DNA from: Orlajensenia sp037404875
Lineage (GTDB): Bacteria; Actinomycetota; Actinomycetes; Actinomycetales; Microbacteriaceae
Assembly (NCBI RefSeq): GCF_037404875.1
Contig: NZ_JBBELO010000033.1
Location: 310,001-374,000, forward strand
Direction of reading: 5' to 3'
Length of the DNA: 64,000 bases
The notes beneath the pieces were generated by a model that did no database searches, had not been told where the DNA came from, and worked only from the letters and a program-made list of their open reading frames with translations. How positions within the stretch are numbered: position 1 is the stretch's first letter; the number at the start of each line of letters is the position of its first letter. The translations under genes were made by a program, and so were the position numbers. Of the stretch, positions 15,299-22,906 are shown one piece after another.

Positions 15299-16539
15299 CC
15301 GCGACGCTGATCACCTGTCCCGAGTGCGGTACCAAGAACCCGGCGGGTGATGACTTCTGCGGCAACTGCGGCTCCTACCTCGCCTGGGAGGAGGTCGAGG
15401 CGCCCGATGCGCCCGATGCGACCGATGCGCCCGATGGCCCCGATCCGACTGGGGCGCCGCTCGACGCAGGCCAAGCTCCCGTGGCCCAGGCGCCTCTCGC
15501 GACGGCCTCGGCATCCGTGGAGCACTCGGCACCAAAGGAGCACGCCCCTCAGGTCGACGACGTGACCACGCACATCGCCGACTTCTTCGTCCCGCCATCC
15601 GCGGAACCCGAGACGATCGAGCTGACTGAGCCTCCGAGCGATACGGAGTTCGAGCCGTTCGCCGCCGATGCCGTGCCGATCCAAGCCCTCAGGCCCCAAC
15701 CTGAGCAGGCGCAGCAACCACCGGCGCAGAGACCGCAGCCATCGGTCGCCGAGGAACCTGCCGCTCGCCGCCCGGTCGCCACCGCACCTCGCACGTTCGA
15801 GGTGCACGTCAGGCCCGAAGACGCTCCGAAGCCCGGCGACGTGGTGTGCCCGCGATGCGGAGCGGGAAACCCTCCCGGCCGCAACTTCTGCCGCCGCTGT
15901 GCCATGCAGCTCACGGCGACGGCGAACCGCACGCTCGCGCCCTCGAGCCAGCCGGTCGCGGGGGCGCGTCCTCTCGCCAAGCGCAGCCGGATGCGACCGG
16001 CCTTCATCGTGGTACCGGTGCTCATCCTCGTTCTCGCGGCGGCGGCCTGGCTGGGACGCGACGCGATCGCGAGCCTGACGGCGTCGCTCATCGACCGGGT
16101 GGCGGCGGCGACCCCTGTGAGCCCCAACCAGCTGACCGCGTCCTCCTCGATGGACGGTCGTGGAGCGGAACTCGCCTACGACGGTTTCTCGAACACCTCG
16201 TGGGCGCCGGCAGCGGCCGGCCCGGCCGCGGGGGAATTCATCGAGGCCACGTTCGCCAAGCCGTTCCGACTGGTGTCGCTGCAGATGATCGCGGGGGCAT
16301 CCGACAAGCCGGCGGACTTCCTCGCTGACGGGCGCCCGGACACCGTGCTGGTCACGCTGACCCGGGCCAGCGGCGGCACGGTCGAGAAGACGATCACCGT
16401 CGCCGACGAGCCCGGCTCGCAGTCATGGGATATGGGGGTCGACGACGTGAAGGCAGTGCGGCTGACGCTGGCCACCGCACACGGCGCGACGGACGCGACC
16501 CATGTGGGTATCGCGGAACTCGCCTTCCGGGGTCGGTGA
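15295..16539 (+). CDS. Zinc-ribbon / transmembrane / discoidin-like protein closing the eCIS operon
   Basis: 414 residues, GTG start overlapping the previous stop. A zinc ribbon at 8-25 (CPECGTKNPAGDDFCGNC) is followed by a disordered Pro/Ala/Asp region with repeated APDA-type units. A second ribbon at about 185-203 (CPRCGAGNPPGRNFCRRC), one hydrophobic helix (about 236-254, IVVPVLILVLAAAAWLG) and a C-terminal discoidin-like beta domain (about 280-414) complete it. The topology suggests cytosolic ribbons and an extracytoplasmic carbohydrate- or lipid-binding domain. It may anchor the particle at the membrane or act in release. That role is inference. Confidence 0.78.
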   Translation: MTATLITCPECGTKNPAGDDFCGNCGSYLAWEEVEAPDAPDATDAPDGPDPTGAPLDAGQAPVAQAPLATASASVEHSAPKEHAPQVDDVTTHIADFFVPPSAEPETIELTEPPSDTEFEPFAADAVPIQALRPQPEQAQQPPAQRPQPSVAEEPAARRPVATAPRTFEVHVRPEDAPKPGDVVCPRCGAGNPPGRNFCRRCAMQLTATANRTLAPSSQPVAGARPLAKRSRMRPAFIVVPVLILVLAAAAWLGRDAIASLTASLIDRVAAATPVSPNQLTASSSMDGRGAELAYDGFSNTSWAPAAAGPAAGEFIEATFAKPFRLVSLQMIAGASDKPADFLADGRPDTVLVTLTRASGGTVEKTITVADEPGSQSWDMGVDDVKAVRLTLATAHGATDATHVGIAELAFRGR

Positions 16540-16559
16540 GCCGCGTTCCGGAAACCCCC

Positions 16560-16627
16560 GTTCCCTGAGCCTGTCGAAGGGACGGCGCCCGCTGGGTGTC
16601 GCGTTCGCTTCGACAGGCTCAGCGAAC
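16560..16627. repeat. REP-like inverted repeat between convergent genes
   Basis: GTTCCCTGAGCCTGTCGAAG at 16560-16579 is complementary, with one mismatch, to CTTCGACAGGCTCAGCGAAC at 16608-16627. The unit sits between the convergent ends of the zinc-ribbon gene (16539) and the regulator (16662). It may act as a bidirectional terminator. The same core occurs around 3900-4030, 4160-4180 and 44590-44965. Confidence 0.7.
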
Positions 16628-16661
16628 AGGCTCCCGGAACCTCCGCTCGCGAAGCTGCGCC

Positions 16662-19361
16662 CTACACACCCAGCGCTACGCGCATGCGGCGGTACCCTTG
16701 CTGCGCTCGCCGGGAGGCCACGACGTCACCCGAGGTCTGATGAACCGCCACGAGGGTGCGCCACGACTCGTCGAGCCACGGGTCGATCTCGACCGAACGC
16801 TCCGCCGCGGCCACCGCGGCTCGGCGGTCCCCGAAGTGCAGTTCGAGCTGGGCGAGTGATGCCGCAGCCTCCGCCGCCCGCGTGCGGTAGCGGTCGCGGG
16901 CACCGATGGCCCACTCGGCAGGCCCGTCCTCCGGCAGTACCTCGCCCACGTAGAGGCCGACCGCGTGCCGCAGCCCTTCAGCGGTGAGTTGCGCCTCGCC
17001 GCGTGCCTTCGCGACGCCGGCATCCGCGAGGCTGGCGTCGAAATCGATGAGGTCGCAGTCGCGGCGGTTCGCCAGTCGCAATTGGTACGCCTCGCCTGCC
17101 CGTTCGACCATGGGGACGGATGCGTCGGCGCCGAGGGCGCGTCGAAGGCTCGAGATGCTCACATGCAGGGCGTGCACCGCCGACGAGGTACCGAGGTCGC
17201 CCCACAGCAGGTCGGCGATGATCTCGCGATGCACGGGACTGCCGGCATTGAGCGCGAGCATGCGCAGCAGCGTCCGGGCCTGAGGGCGCACGCCCCGCAG
17301 GTCGAGGTCGGTGCCGTCGATCGTGAGCCGGAATCCGCCGAAGCATCCGATCGTCATGCGAGGCAGACGGAGGGTGGTCTGAGCCGCGCCCGCGTTGGCG
17401 CGCGGCGGTGCAGGCAACGAGCCCGGGATGCGCGGCAGCCCGACCTCCCGGGCCGTCCGCCTGGCCGTGAGGAGGCGGCGGGCCGCCTCCTCGGGGTGCA
17501 GGAACGCTCGGGCCGCATCGAGGAAGACGTGGATCGCCGGAATGCCGGCCGTGATGGCGGCCGATTCCGCCGAGGTCAGCAGGGCGCGGGCGTGCGGCGA
17601 CGCGTGCTCGGCCGCGATCAGCGCGGCGACGGCCTGCACCCATGCCGCGGCATCCGTGCGATGGCCCCGCGTGAAGCGATCGGCCAGTTCCACCGCGTGC
17701 GCCAGTGGCGCTCGTCCTTCGCGCAGTCGCACGAGCAGATGCATCGCCGAGACGATCGCGGCGCCATCGTCGTCTGCGGCGGCCTCGCACTCGGAGACGA
17801 CTCCGGCGACCGCGCTGGCATCCGCGTCGTTCAGATGGGCGGCGATCGCACCCCGCACCAGGCGGGCGAGGCCGCTGAGTCCGTTCTCGAGGGCATCGCG
17901 TTCGAGAAGGCAGAGCGCTGTCATCGTCGCCGGGCGCGGGGCGGTGGCCGCCCGAAGAACGATGAGCGTGAGACGGGCCGAGATGCACACGGATGCGGTC
18001 GCCGAGCGCGCGTGCACGGCGCGCTGCAGAAGCGGTACGGCTCCGACCACGTCGCCCAACCGCAGTCGCCCGACGGCGGCCGCGAACGTTCCGTCGGGCG
18101 TCAGGCGGGCTCCCGGCAAATGACGTCTGGCCGGGGGCGTGGCCGGTTCCAGTTCGATGCTCAATTGAGCGGCGACGTGGCTGAGGTCGGCGAGGTCGAC
18201 GTGCGTCAGCGCCTCGCGGGCATCGACGAGGGCGCGGTCATCGATCAGTGCCCGAACCTGAGCGAGTGCGATGCTCTCGTGTCGCGAAACGGCCGGCGAG
18301 AGGTGCAGCGCCCACGGGCAGCTGCCCGGGCTCAGCATCAACTCTGGGGTGCTGTTCAGCTGCTCGGCGAGCGGCACCCACGCCGCGGCGCTCGCGAGGG
18401 CCGCCGTCGCCCCACGCACGTCGCCGGCTGTGAGCAGTGCGCTCGAGGTCTCGATGGCGCGCCTCGTGCGAGCGGATGCGTTGAGGTGCCGGGCGACATG
18501 GCGCTGCAGCATGCGTGGCAGCACCCGAAGTTGCCCCCGGCCCAGCCGGTTCACGAGCTGTCCGGAGTCCAGAGCCGCGATGAGGGCTCGGGCACGTTCA
18601 CCGCCTAAGAGGCTTGCGCACGTCTCAGGGTCGATCGCCGGAGTCAGGCAGGAATGCTCGAGCGCGTCGCGTACCGTCGGATCGAGTTCCTCGAGCAGTG
18701 CATCGAAGAACGGCGTCGCGACGTCGCCGAAGATGGCGGCGTCGATGGCGGAATCCATCCCGTCCGCGTCGACACCGCGCACAGCGCGGGCGACGAGGCC
18801 GACGAGAGCCGGCCATCCCCCTGTCTCGGTGAGGACCCGTGAGGCGCATTCCAGCCCGATGGCCTGACCCGTCGCGGCGCGAACGGCACCGACGATCTCG
18901 GGAAGCCGCAGCGCGAGGGCTCTGACGTCGATGACCTCGGTCGATCCGAGTTCGGAGTGGTTCACCCCGTGACGCGGCGTGGTTCGGGAGGCGATGATCA
19001 CGCGGCCGGGGGCTTCGCTGATGAGGCCCTCGAGCACCGATTCCGCTTCGGTTCCGATCGCCCAGCCGGCATCGTCGATGATGACCGTGTCACTGGTCGT
19101 CATCGGAAGCCGCTGAAGCGTAGCCGCGAGAGCGGCAGGCGAAGAGTGCTGCGGCCCCAGTCGCAGCGGTTCGACGCCGGCGGAGGCGGCGAACTGCTGC
19201 AGCAGGGCCGACTTGCCGCTCCCCATGGCTCCGATCACGAATACGCGCCGTGAGCCGAAGTGCTCCAGCAGGCGCGGTCGGAGAATGTCGGTTGATGCTC
19301 CGGCGAGCGGACTCGCGCTGATCGCGCCCATCATCACCCCAATAGCGACGGGATTCCACAT
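16662..19361 (-). CDS. STAND-type ATPase with SARP/BTAD transcriptional activator domain
   Basis: 899 residues. The N-terminal NTPase has a P-loop GAMGSGKS at 44-51 and an acidic Walker B (TVIIDDAG, about 92-99). A long Ala-rich helical, TPR/LAL-like middle follows. The C-terminus carries a winged-helix segment (from about 660: MTIGCFGGFRLTIDGTDLDL, HALHVSISSLRRALG) and a BTAD domain ending at the stop. SARP-LAL regulators are large ATP-dependent activators of dedicated loci in actinobacteria. Convergent with the eCIS operon, it is the likely pathway-specific regulator. An in-frame ATG at 19331 is an alternative start. Confidence 0.85.
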   Translation of the reverse strand: MWNPVAIGVMMGAISASPLAGASTDILRPRLLEHFGSRRVFVIGAMGSGKSALLQQFAASAGVEPLRLGPQHSSPAALAATLQRLPMTTSDTVIIDDAGWAIGTEAESVLEGLISEAPGRVIIASRTTPRHGVNHSELGSTEVIDVRALALRLPEIVGAVRAATGQAIGLECASRVLTETGGWPALVGLVARAVRGVDADGMDSAIDAAIFGDVATPFFDALLEELDPTVRDALEHSCLTPAIDPETCASLLGGERARALIAALDSGQLVNRLGRGQLRVLPRMLQRHVARHLNASARTRRAIETSSALLTAGDVRGATAALASAAAWVPLAEQLNSTPELMLSPGSCPWALHLSPAVSRHESIALAQVRALIDDRALVDAREALTHVDLADLSHVAAQLSIELEPATPPARRHLPGARLTPDGTFAAAVGRLRLGDVVGAVPLLQRAVHARSATASVCISARLTLIVLRAATAPRPATMTALCLLERDALENGLSGLARLVRGAIAAHLNDADASAVAGVVSECEAAADDDGAAIVSAMHLLVRLREGRAPLAHAVELADRFTRGHRTDAAAWVQAVAALIAAEHASPHARALLTSAESAAITAGIPAIHVFLDAARAFLHPEEAARRLLTARRTAREVGLPRIPGSLPAPPRANAGAAQTTLRLPRMTIGCFGGFRLTIDGTDLDLRGVRPQARTLLRMLALNAGSPVHREIIADLLWGDLGTSSAVHALHVSISSLRRALGADASVPMVERAGEAYQLRLANRRDCDLIDFDASLADAGVAKARGEAQLTAEGLRHAVGLYVGEVLPEDGPAEWAIGARDRYRTRAAEAAASLAQLELHFGDRRAAVAAAERSVEIDPWLDESWRTLVAVHQTSGDVVASRRAQQGYRRMRVALGV

Positions 19362-19564
19362 CGAGGGACTCTGTGGATGATGCTCACGCTACGCCGCCCG
19401 CACGCGACGGTTATCGGTACCAGCCCTCAACCTGGGCCGGGGGCGAGCCCCTGCCGAGGACAGGGCGGTCCCGGTGGCATGCTGCTCGGAAAGGGCACGC
19501 AGCGGCATCCGCTCGGCCGAGACCGCACGTCTCGTGGCTGTCTTCGGCCCCGTTGCGGGGATGC

Positions 19565-19570
19565 TATTCT
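19565..19570 (+). promoter_or_regulatory. Possible -10 element of the tRNA pair
   Basis: TATTCT lies 38 bp upstream of tRNA-Thr in the gap between the divergent regulator gene and the tRNAs. A good -35 at 16-18 bp is not obvious. The call rests on position and the TAnnnT pattern. Confidence 0.35.
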
Positions 19571-19608
19571 CTACTGGTGCCAAATCGCGGTGACGCGATG
19601 GGGGACGC

Positions 19609-19680
<72 letters not shown>

Positions 19681-19712
19681 CCGGCTTTGCGCGATGTTCG
19701 CGTCGAGGCTGC

Positions 19713-19786
19713 GGCGGGATAGCTCAGGTGGTTAGAGCACACGGCTCATAATCGTGGTGTCGCGGGTTCAAGTCCCGCTCCCGCTA
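19713..19786 (+). tRNA. tRNA-Met (CAT anticodon)
   Basis: A 74-nt cloverleaf. The acceptor stem is GGCGGGA with TCCCGCT (first pair G-T), the D-arm AGCTCAGGTGGTTAGAGC, and the anticodon loop CTCATAA with anticodon CAT. The T-arm is GCGGG TTCAAGT CCCGC. The shape fits elongator tRNA-Met. A lysidine-modified tRNA-Ile (CAT) cannot be excluded by eye. It follows tRNA-Thr after 32 bp and marks the left border of the accessory island. Confidence 0.9.
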
Positions 19787-19844
19787 CTTTCAGGGGCTTG
19801 TCTAAGCTGCCCTCGGCAGTTGTTCTTAGAACTGGCTTAAAGAA

Positions 19845-19875
19845 GAGGCCTCCGGTGTTCCGGGGGCCTTTTGTC
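19845..19875 (+). terminator. Rho-independent terminator after the tRNAs
   Basis: The stem AGGCCTCCGG, loop TGTT and return CCGGGGGCCT run into TTTTGTCGT. One T-G pair interrupts an otherwise complementary stem. It is well placed to end the tRNA-Thr/tRNA-Met transcript. Confidence 0.75.
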
Positions 19876-20093
19876 GTCTGTTCCGTGTGGTCTGGCACTT
19901 CTGCAGAGGATCTTTTTCGAGGTCGGTACCCTCTGAACGCCCGATTCCCTGTTTTTGGGCGCGTCGAATTGTTCGGTTAGTCGGTACGCGGGGGGTGTCG
20001 GGAGCTGCTGAGAGCGGCCGGGTCAGTCTGGCGGTGGCTCGATGAACCGACTGGCCGGAAGCGGCCAGCCCTTCTTGTAGTTGCTGCAGTTGG
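19876..20093. other. Gene-free stretch between terminator and IS element
   Basis: No gene is convincing here; short frames on both strands show no domain. A 7-bp perfect hairpin, CTGGCCG-GAAG-CGGCCAG, lies at 20051-20068 and could be a weak terminator. The base composition is less GC-rich than the flanking chromosome. Confidence 0.5.
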
Positions 20094-20116
20094 TGAATCG
20101 GCCTGACTTTCGTTCC
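20094..20116 (+). repeat. Left terminal inverted repeat of the IS3 element
   Basis: TGAATCGGCCTGACTTTCGT followed by TCC; exact inverse of 21378-21400. Confidence 0.9.
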
Positions 20117-20141
20117 GTTCTTCAAGCAAGGATGGAACTCG

Positions 20142-20447
20142 ATGAATACGAAGTACTCGCCGGAGATGCGTGAGCGGGCGTTGCGGATGCTCGCGGAGGC
20201 ACGGCAGGATCACCCGAACATGATGAGTGCGGTCCGGCACGTCGCGGGGCTGATTGGGATGAGCGCTGAGACGTTGCGGTTGTGGCAGCGCCGTTATGAG
20301 GTCGATGCCGGGGCGAAGCCCGGGCTGAGCACGGACGCAGCGGCGAAGATCAAACGTCTGAAGAAGGAGAACGCCGAGCTGCGGAAGGCGAACGAGATCC
20401 TCAAGGCTGCGAGCGTGCTTTTCGCGAAGGAGCTCGACCGCCCCTGA
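20142..20447 (+). CDS. IS3 transposase OrfA (HTH protein)
   Basis: 101 residues. It has an IS3-type helix-turn-helix (YSPEMRERALRMLAEARQDH, then GMSAETLRLWQRRYEVD) and the C-terminal heptad helix (AAKIKRLKKENAELRKANEI) for multimerisation. It binds the terminal repeats and is normally fused to OrfB by a -1 frameshift. The stop TGA follows GACCGCCCC, and a one-base slip there would continue into the OrfB frame (LTEMIRF). A start at ATG 20142 follows AAGGATGG. Confidence 0.9.
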   Translation: MNTKYSPEMRERALRMLAEARQDHPNMMSAVRHVAGLIGMSAETLRLWQRRYEVDAGAKPGLSTDAAAKIKRLKKENAELRKANEILKAASVLFAKELDRP

Positions 20448-20452
20448 CTGAG

Positions 20453-21378
20453 ATGATCCGGTTCATCGACGTGCACCGGGATCGTTTCGGGGTCGAGCTC
20501 ATCTGCCGGGTCCTCAGGCCGGCAGTCACGGGGTTCCTCACCGCGCGCGGCTACCGTGCCGCGAGCACTCGTGCGCCGTCGGCACGACAGCTGCGCGACG
20601 ATCTCCTCCTCCCGGAAGTCGCGCGGCTGCATGCGGAGAACTACGGCGTGTACGGGCGCCGCAAGATGCACGCGTTGATGCGACGGCAGGGCTGGGACAT
20701 CGGCCGCGACCAAACCGAACGACTCATGCGCCTGGCCGGGGTGCGCGGGGTGAAGAAGTCCAAGCGGGTCTTCACGACAAAGACCGACCCGACGCAATCC
20801 CGGCCGAAGGACCTAGTCAATCGCCGCTTCACCGCTGATGCCCCGCGCCGACTCTGGGTTGCCGACATCACCTATGTGGCGACGTGGTCCGGGTTCGCGT
20901 ACGTCGCGTTCGTCACGGACGTCTACTCGAGCCGCATCGTGGGTTGGAACGTTGCCGCGACCCTGAAGGCCGAGATCCTGCTGTTGCAGGCCTTCGACAT
21001 GGCCGCGTGGGACGCGGGCGGTGACCTGACCGGGCTGACGCATCACTCCGACCACGGCTCGAACTACATGGCGATGGTCTACACCGACCGGATCGTCGAA
21101 CTCGGGGCGATCCCGTCCAGGGGAACGGTCGGCGACAGCTATGACAACGCGTTGGCTGAGGCGATCAATAACCTCTACAAGACCGAGTTGATCCGTCAGC
21201 GCGCCCCTGGCGCACGGTCGAGCAGGTCGAACTCGCAACCCTCGAGTACGTCTGGTGGTGGAACAACCAGTGGTTGCACGGCGAGCTGGACATGCGCACC
21301 CCACTCGAGGTCGAGCAGGCGCACTACGCTGACCTGGAATCAGCCCAACCGGCACCTGTCGGACAAGGCTCCCGATAG
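20453..21378 (+). pseudogene. IS3 transposase OrfB (rve, DDE) with internal frameshift
   Basis: The catalytic core is present: the first Asp in VADITYVATW, the second in HHSDHGSNY and the Glu in YDNALAEAINNLYK, plus the HTH_21 region (YGVYGRRKMHALM). After LIRQR the frame is lost: one base is missing between 21200 and 21207. Reading resumes one frame over as PWRTVEQVELATLEYVWWWN and ends at TAG 21376-21378. The intact family motif is RGPWRT. Without correction the frame runs past the IS end as unrelated sequence to 21475. Either the copy is dead or a base was dropped in sequencing. Confidence 0.85.
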
Positions 21379-21400
21379 GAACGAAAGTCAGGCCGATTCA
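21378..21400 (-). repeat. Right terminal inverted repeat of the IS3 element
   Basis: GGAACGAAAGTCAGGCCGAT then TCA; exact inverse of 20094-20116. Its first base is the last base of the orfB stop. Confidence 0.9.
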
Positions 21401-21511
21401 GTTCTGCGAACGAGACGTCTTCTGGTCGACGCCGTGTGCGGGCTGGACATGACGCGCCGTCCTGCGCTTCGGTGAATCTCTGTGCCGAAACTTGGTCGCT
21501 GGCCAGTTCCG

Positions 21512-21517
21512 TATGAT
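21512..21517 (+). promoter_or_regulatory. -10 element (leaderless start) of the unknown gene at 21526
   Basis: TATGAT ends 8 bases before GTG 21526, which would place the transcription start on the first codon. A TTGGTC at 21492-21497 is a possible -35, but the 14-bp spacing is short. Confidence 0.45.
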
Positions 21518-21525
21518 GTTCGGTT

Positions 21526-21936
21526 GTGAGTTCATGGCATGAGGCACTGCAGGACGTGACTGGTTCGCCGGTCCGAGTGTGGATCGGGGTTGCCCGGTTC
21601 GAGTCGATCCCGGGGGGCGGTGACATCGTTGCACCGTTGCTAACGGCGGCGGTGGCAAGAGATCACGGATCCCGATCCGGCGCCGTTCCGGCGATCGGCG
21701 AGTTGCAGACTGCCGGGGCGGTACCACCCTTCGAACCTATGCAGTACGTGTACTCGGACAAGAGCGGTCGTCAGTACGCCGAGGTGCTGAAAGTCCTCGA
21801 CTCAGCCGCGCGTCAGCTTTTCGGCGAGAATGGGTTCAACGCCGAACCGGACCAAGCACCTCCGTTCCCGGTCGAGGTTGACCTGGCGGATGGCGGCCGC
21901 ATGGTGATGTTCGCCTTTTGGGTTTCGCGCGCCTGA
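21526..21936 (+). CDS. Hypothetical protein
   Basis: 136 residues, GTG start. I do not recognise a family. The sequence is ordered (MSSWHEALQDVTGSPVRVWI at the N-terminus, YSDKSGRQYAEVLKVLDSAA in the middle, MVMFAFWVSRA at the end), with no signal peptide and no membrane segment. No ribosome binding site is seen, but a TATGAT hexamer 8 bases upstream supports leaderless expression. It lies between the IS3 element and the oppositely oriented NYN gene. A role in the defence island is possible but unproven. Confidence 0.55.
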   Translation: MSSWHEALQDVTGSPVRVWIGVARFESIPGGGDIVAPLLTAAVARDHGSRSGAVPAIGELQTAGAVPPFEPMQYVYSDKSGRQYAEVLKVLDSAARQLFGENGFNAEPDQAPPFPVEVDLADGGRMVMFAFWVSRA

Positions 21937-22107
21937 CCTGGCCGGGTCACGCTGCGCATGACTTCTTGCGATGAAGCGCTCGGTAGCGAGAGCTTGCTGG
22001 GCGACGAGCGCGAGCGCTGACACCCTCGGAGTGAACACCCCGCTTGGCTGAGCTGCGATCTTCCCCTTGATGTGGATCGAGTGTCGTCGCAGCCACGGTC
22101 GACAGAT

Positions 22108-22767
22108 CTAGGCCCACTTCGTCGGCTTGTTGAACGTCGTCGAGCCCACCGAGAAAGAGGGAGGTAGTTGTGCTTTTCTTACCCGGTCACGGCCGATCTG
22201 GAACGAGGCCGGCATTAGGGCCTTCAGCTCATTCGAGTAGCGCTCCGGCGGAAAGGCGGCCGCGATGAACGTGTTCTGTTGCAGATTCTTCGCCATTCGA
22301 ACGGCTGGAGCCAGATCGCTGTCCGCACTGATCAGCAGGGCTGCGTCCATGTGCCGCTGTGCTGCATCACTCACCAGACTTACCGCGATATTGACGTCGG
22401 TTTCCTTCTCCTCGCGAACCTGCCGCGGCGCATTGCACTTGAAACAGGTCACTGTCTTTGTCTGGTAGCGTCCCTGGGTTACTTCGAAGAGTGTGGGGTA
22501 CTTCGCGAGCAAGGCGGCCTGATGGTGCGCCTGCCGGCTGAGCCCACCCGGATCATCGAGGACGGGCGCGGTGAAGTATTTCACCGCGACAAGGCGACTG
22601 CGTGGCCTGAGGAGCTTGGCGAGTTGGACGAAGTCGATCCAGAGCGCGCTCCGGCCGCTTGCGTCATGCATGCCGTGATAGAGGTTGAAGCCATCGATGT
22701 AGACGATCAGGCGATCGGCCGGCCTATGTGGTTTGGCTGGTAAACTGGTCAATTCGCACCTCGACAC
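22108..22767 (-). CDS. NYN-domain (LabA/DUF88-like) nuclease
   Basis: 219 residues. The NYN (PIN-like) acidic residues are visible: D25 in VYIDGFNLYHGM, D124 in KETDVNIAVSL, and D149 and D151 in LLISADSDLAPAV. A CFKC pair (108-111) may bind metal. NYN proteins are usually Mg-dependent RNases. The listed start is GTG 22767; TTG 22749, with GAGGTG a few bases upstream, is an alternative that removes six residues. Facing the unknown gene at 21526 and upstream of none of the jet genes, it is a separate transcription unit within the island. Its position next to Wadjet suggests, but does not show, a defence role. Confidence 0.82.
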   Translation of the reverse strand: MSRCELTSLPAKPHRPADRLIVYIDGFNLYHGMHDASGRSALWIDFVQLAKLLRPRSRLVAVKYFTAPVLDDPGGLSRQAHHQAALLAKYPTLFEVTQGRYQTKTVTCFKCNAPRQVREEKETDVNIAVSLVSDAAQRHMDAALLISADSDLAPAVRMAKNLQQNTFIAAAFPPERYSNELKALMPASFQIGRDRVRKAQLPPSFSVGSTTFNKPTKWA

Positions 22768-22792
22768 GCCCGGGACTCCAAATGGACTGGCG

Positions 22793-22806
22793 CCCCGGAT
22801 CCGGGG
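22793..22806. repeat. 14-bp perfect palindrome upstream of the NYN gene
   Basis: CCCCGGATCCGGGG reads identically on both strands. It lies 26 bp upstream of the NYN start and could be an operator or an mRNA hairpin in the leader. Confidence 0.6.
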
Positions 22807-22856
22807 GCTATAGCATTCTTACACCCCGCCTGGTTGGTTCACGCCAACCATGGCCC

Positions 22857-22885
22857 GACGGCCCCGCAAGGGGCCGTCTTTGTTT
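22857..22885 (+). terminator. Strong plus-strand intrinsic terminator without a known gene
   Basis: GACGGCCCC, loop GCAA and GGGGCCGTC form a perfect 9-bp stem followed by TTTGTTT. The T-tract orients it to stop plus-strand transcription, yet both flanking genes (NYN and jetD) lie on the minus strand. It could end a short RNA initiated in the 22768-22850 interval. Confidence 0.7.
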
Positions 22886-22906
22886 ATGGACTAGCTGGTA
22901 GCTGTG

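Larger units (their letters stand above)
20094..21400 (+). mobile_element. IS3-family insertion sequence (1307 bp)
   Basis: Bounded by 23-bp terminal inverted repeats that match perfectly and have the TG...CA ends usual in IS3. It encodes orfA and orfB in the standard overlapping arrangement. No flanking target duplication of 3-5 bp was found (left TTGG, right GTTC), so the element may have recombined since insertion. Its orfB carries a frameshift, so the copy is probably immobile. Confidence 0.9.

Noticed and set aside
1..16539. Prophage
   Set aside because: Tail-like genes only; no capsid, portal, terminase, integrase or lysis genes in the window, and DUF4157, LysM and AAA+ genes fit eCIS.
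19798..19980. Short plus-strand frame after tRNA-Met
   Set aside because: It spans the terminator, has no domain and no ribosome binding site.
20090..21405. Target-site duplication of the IS3 element
   Set aside because: Bases flanking the two ends (TTGG and GTTC) do not match at 3, 4 or 5 bp.
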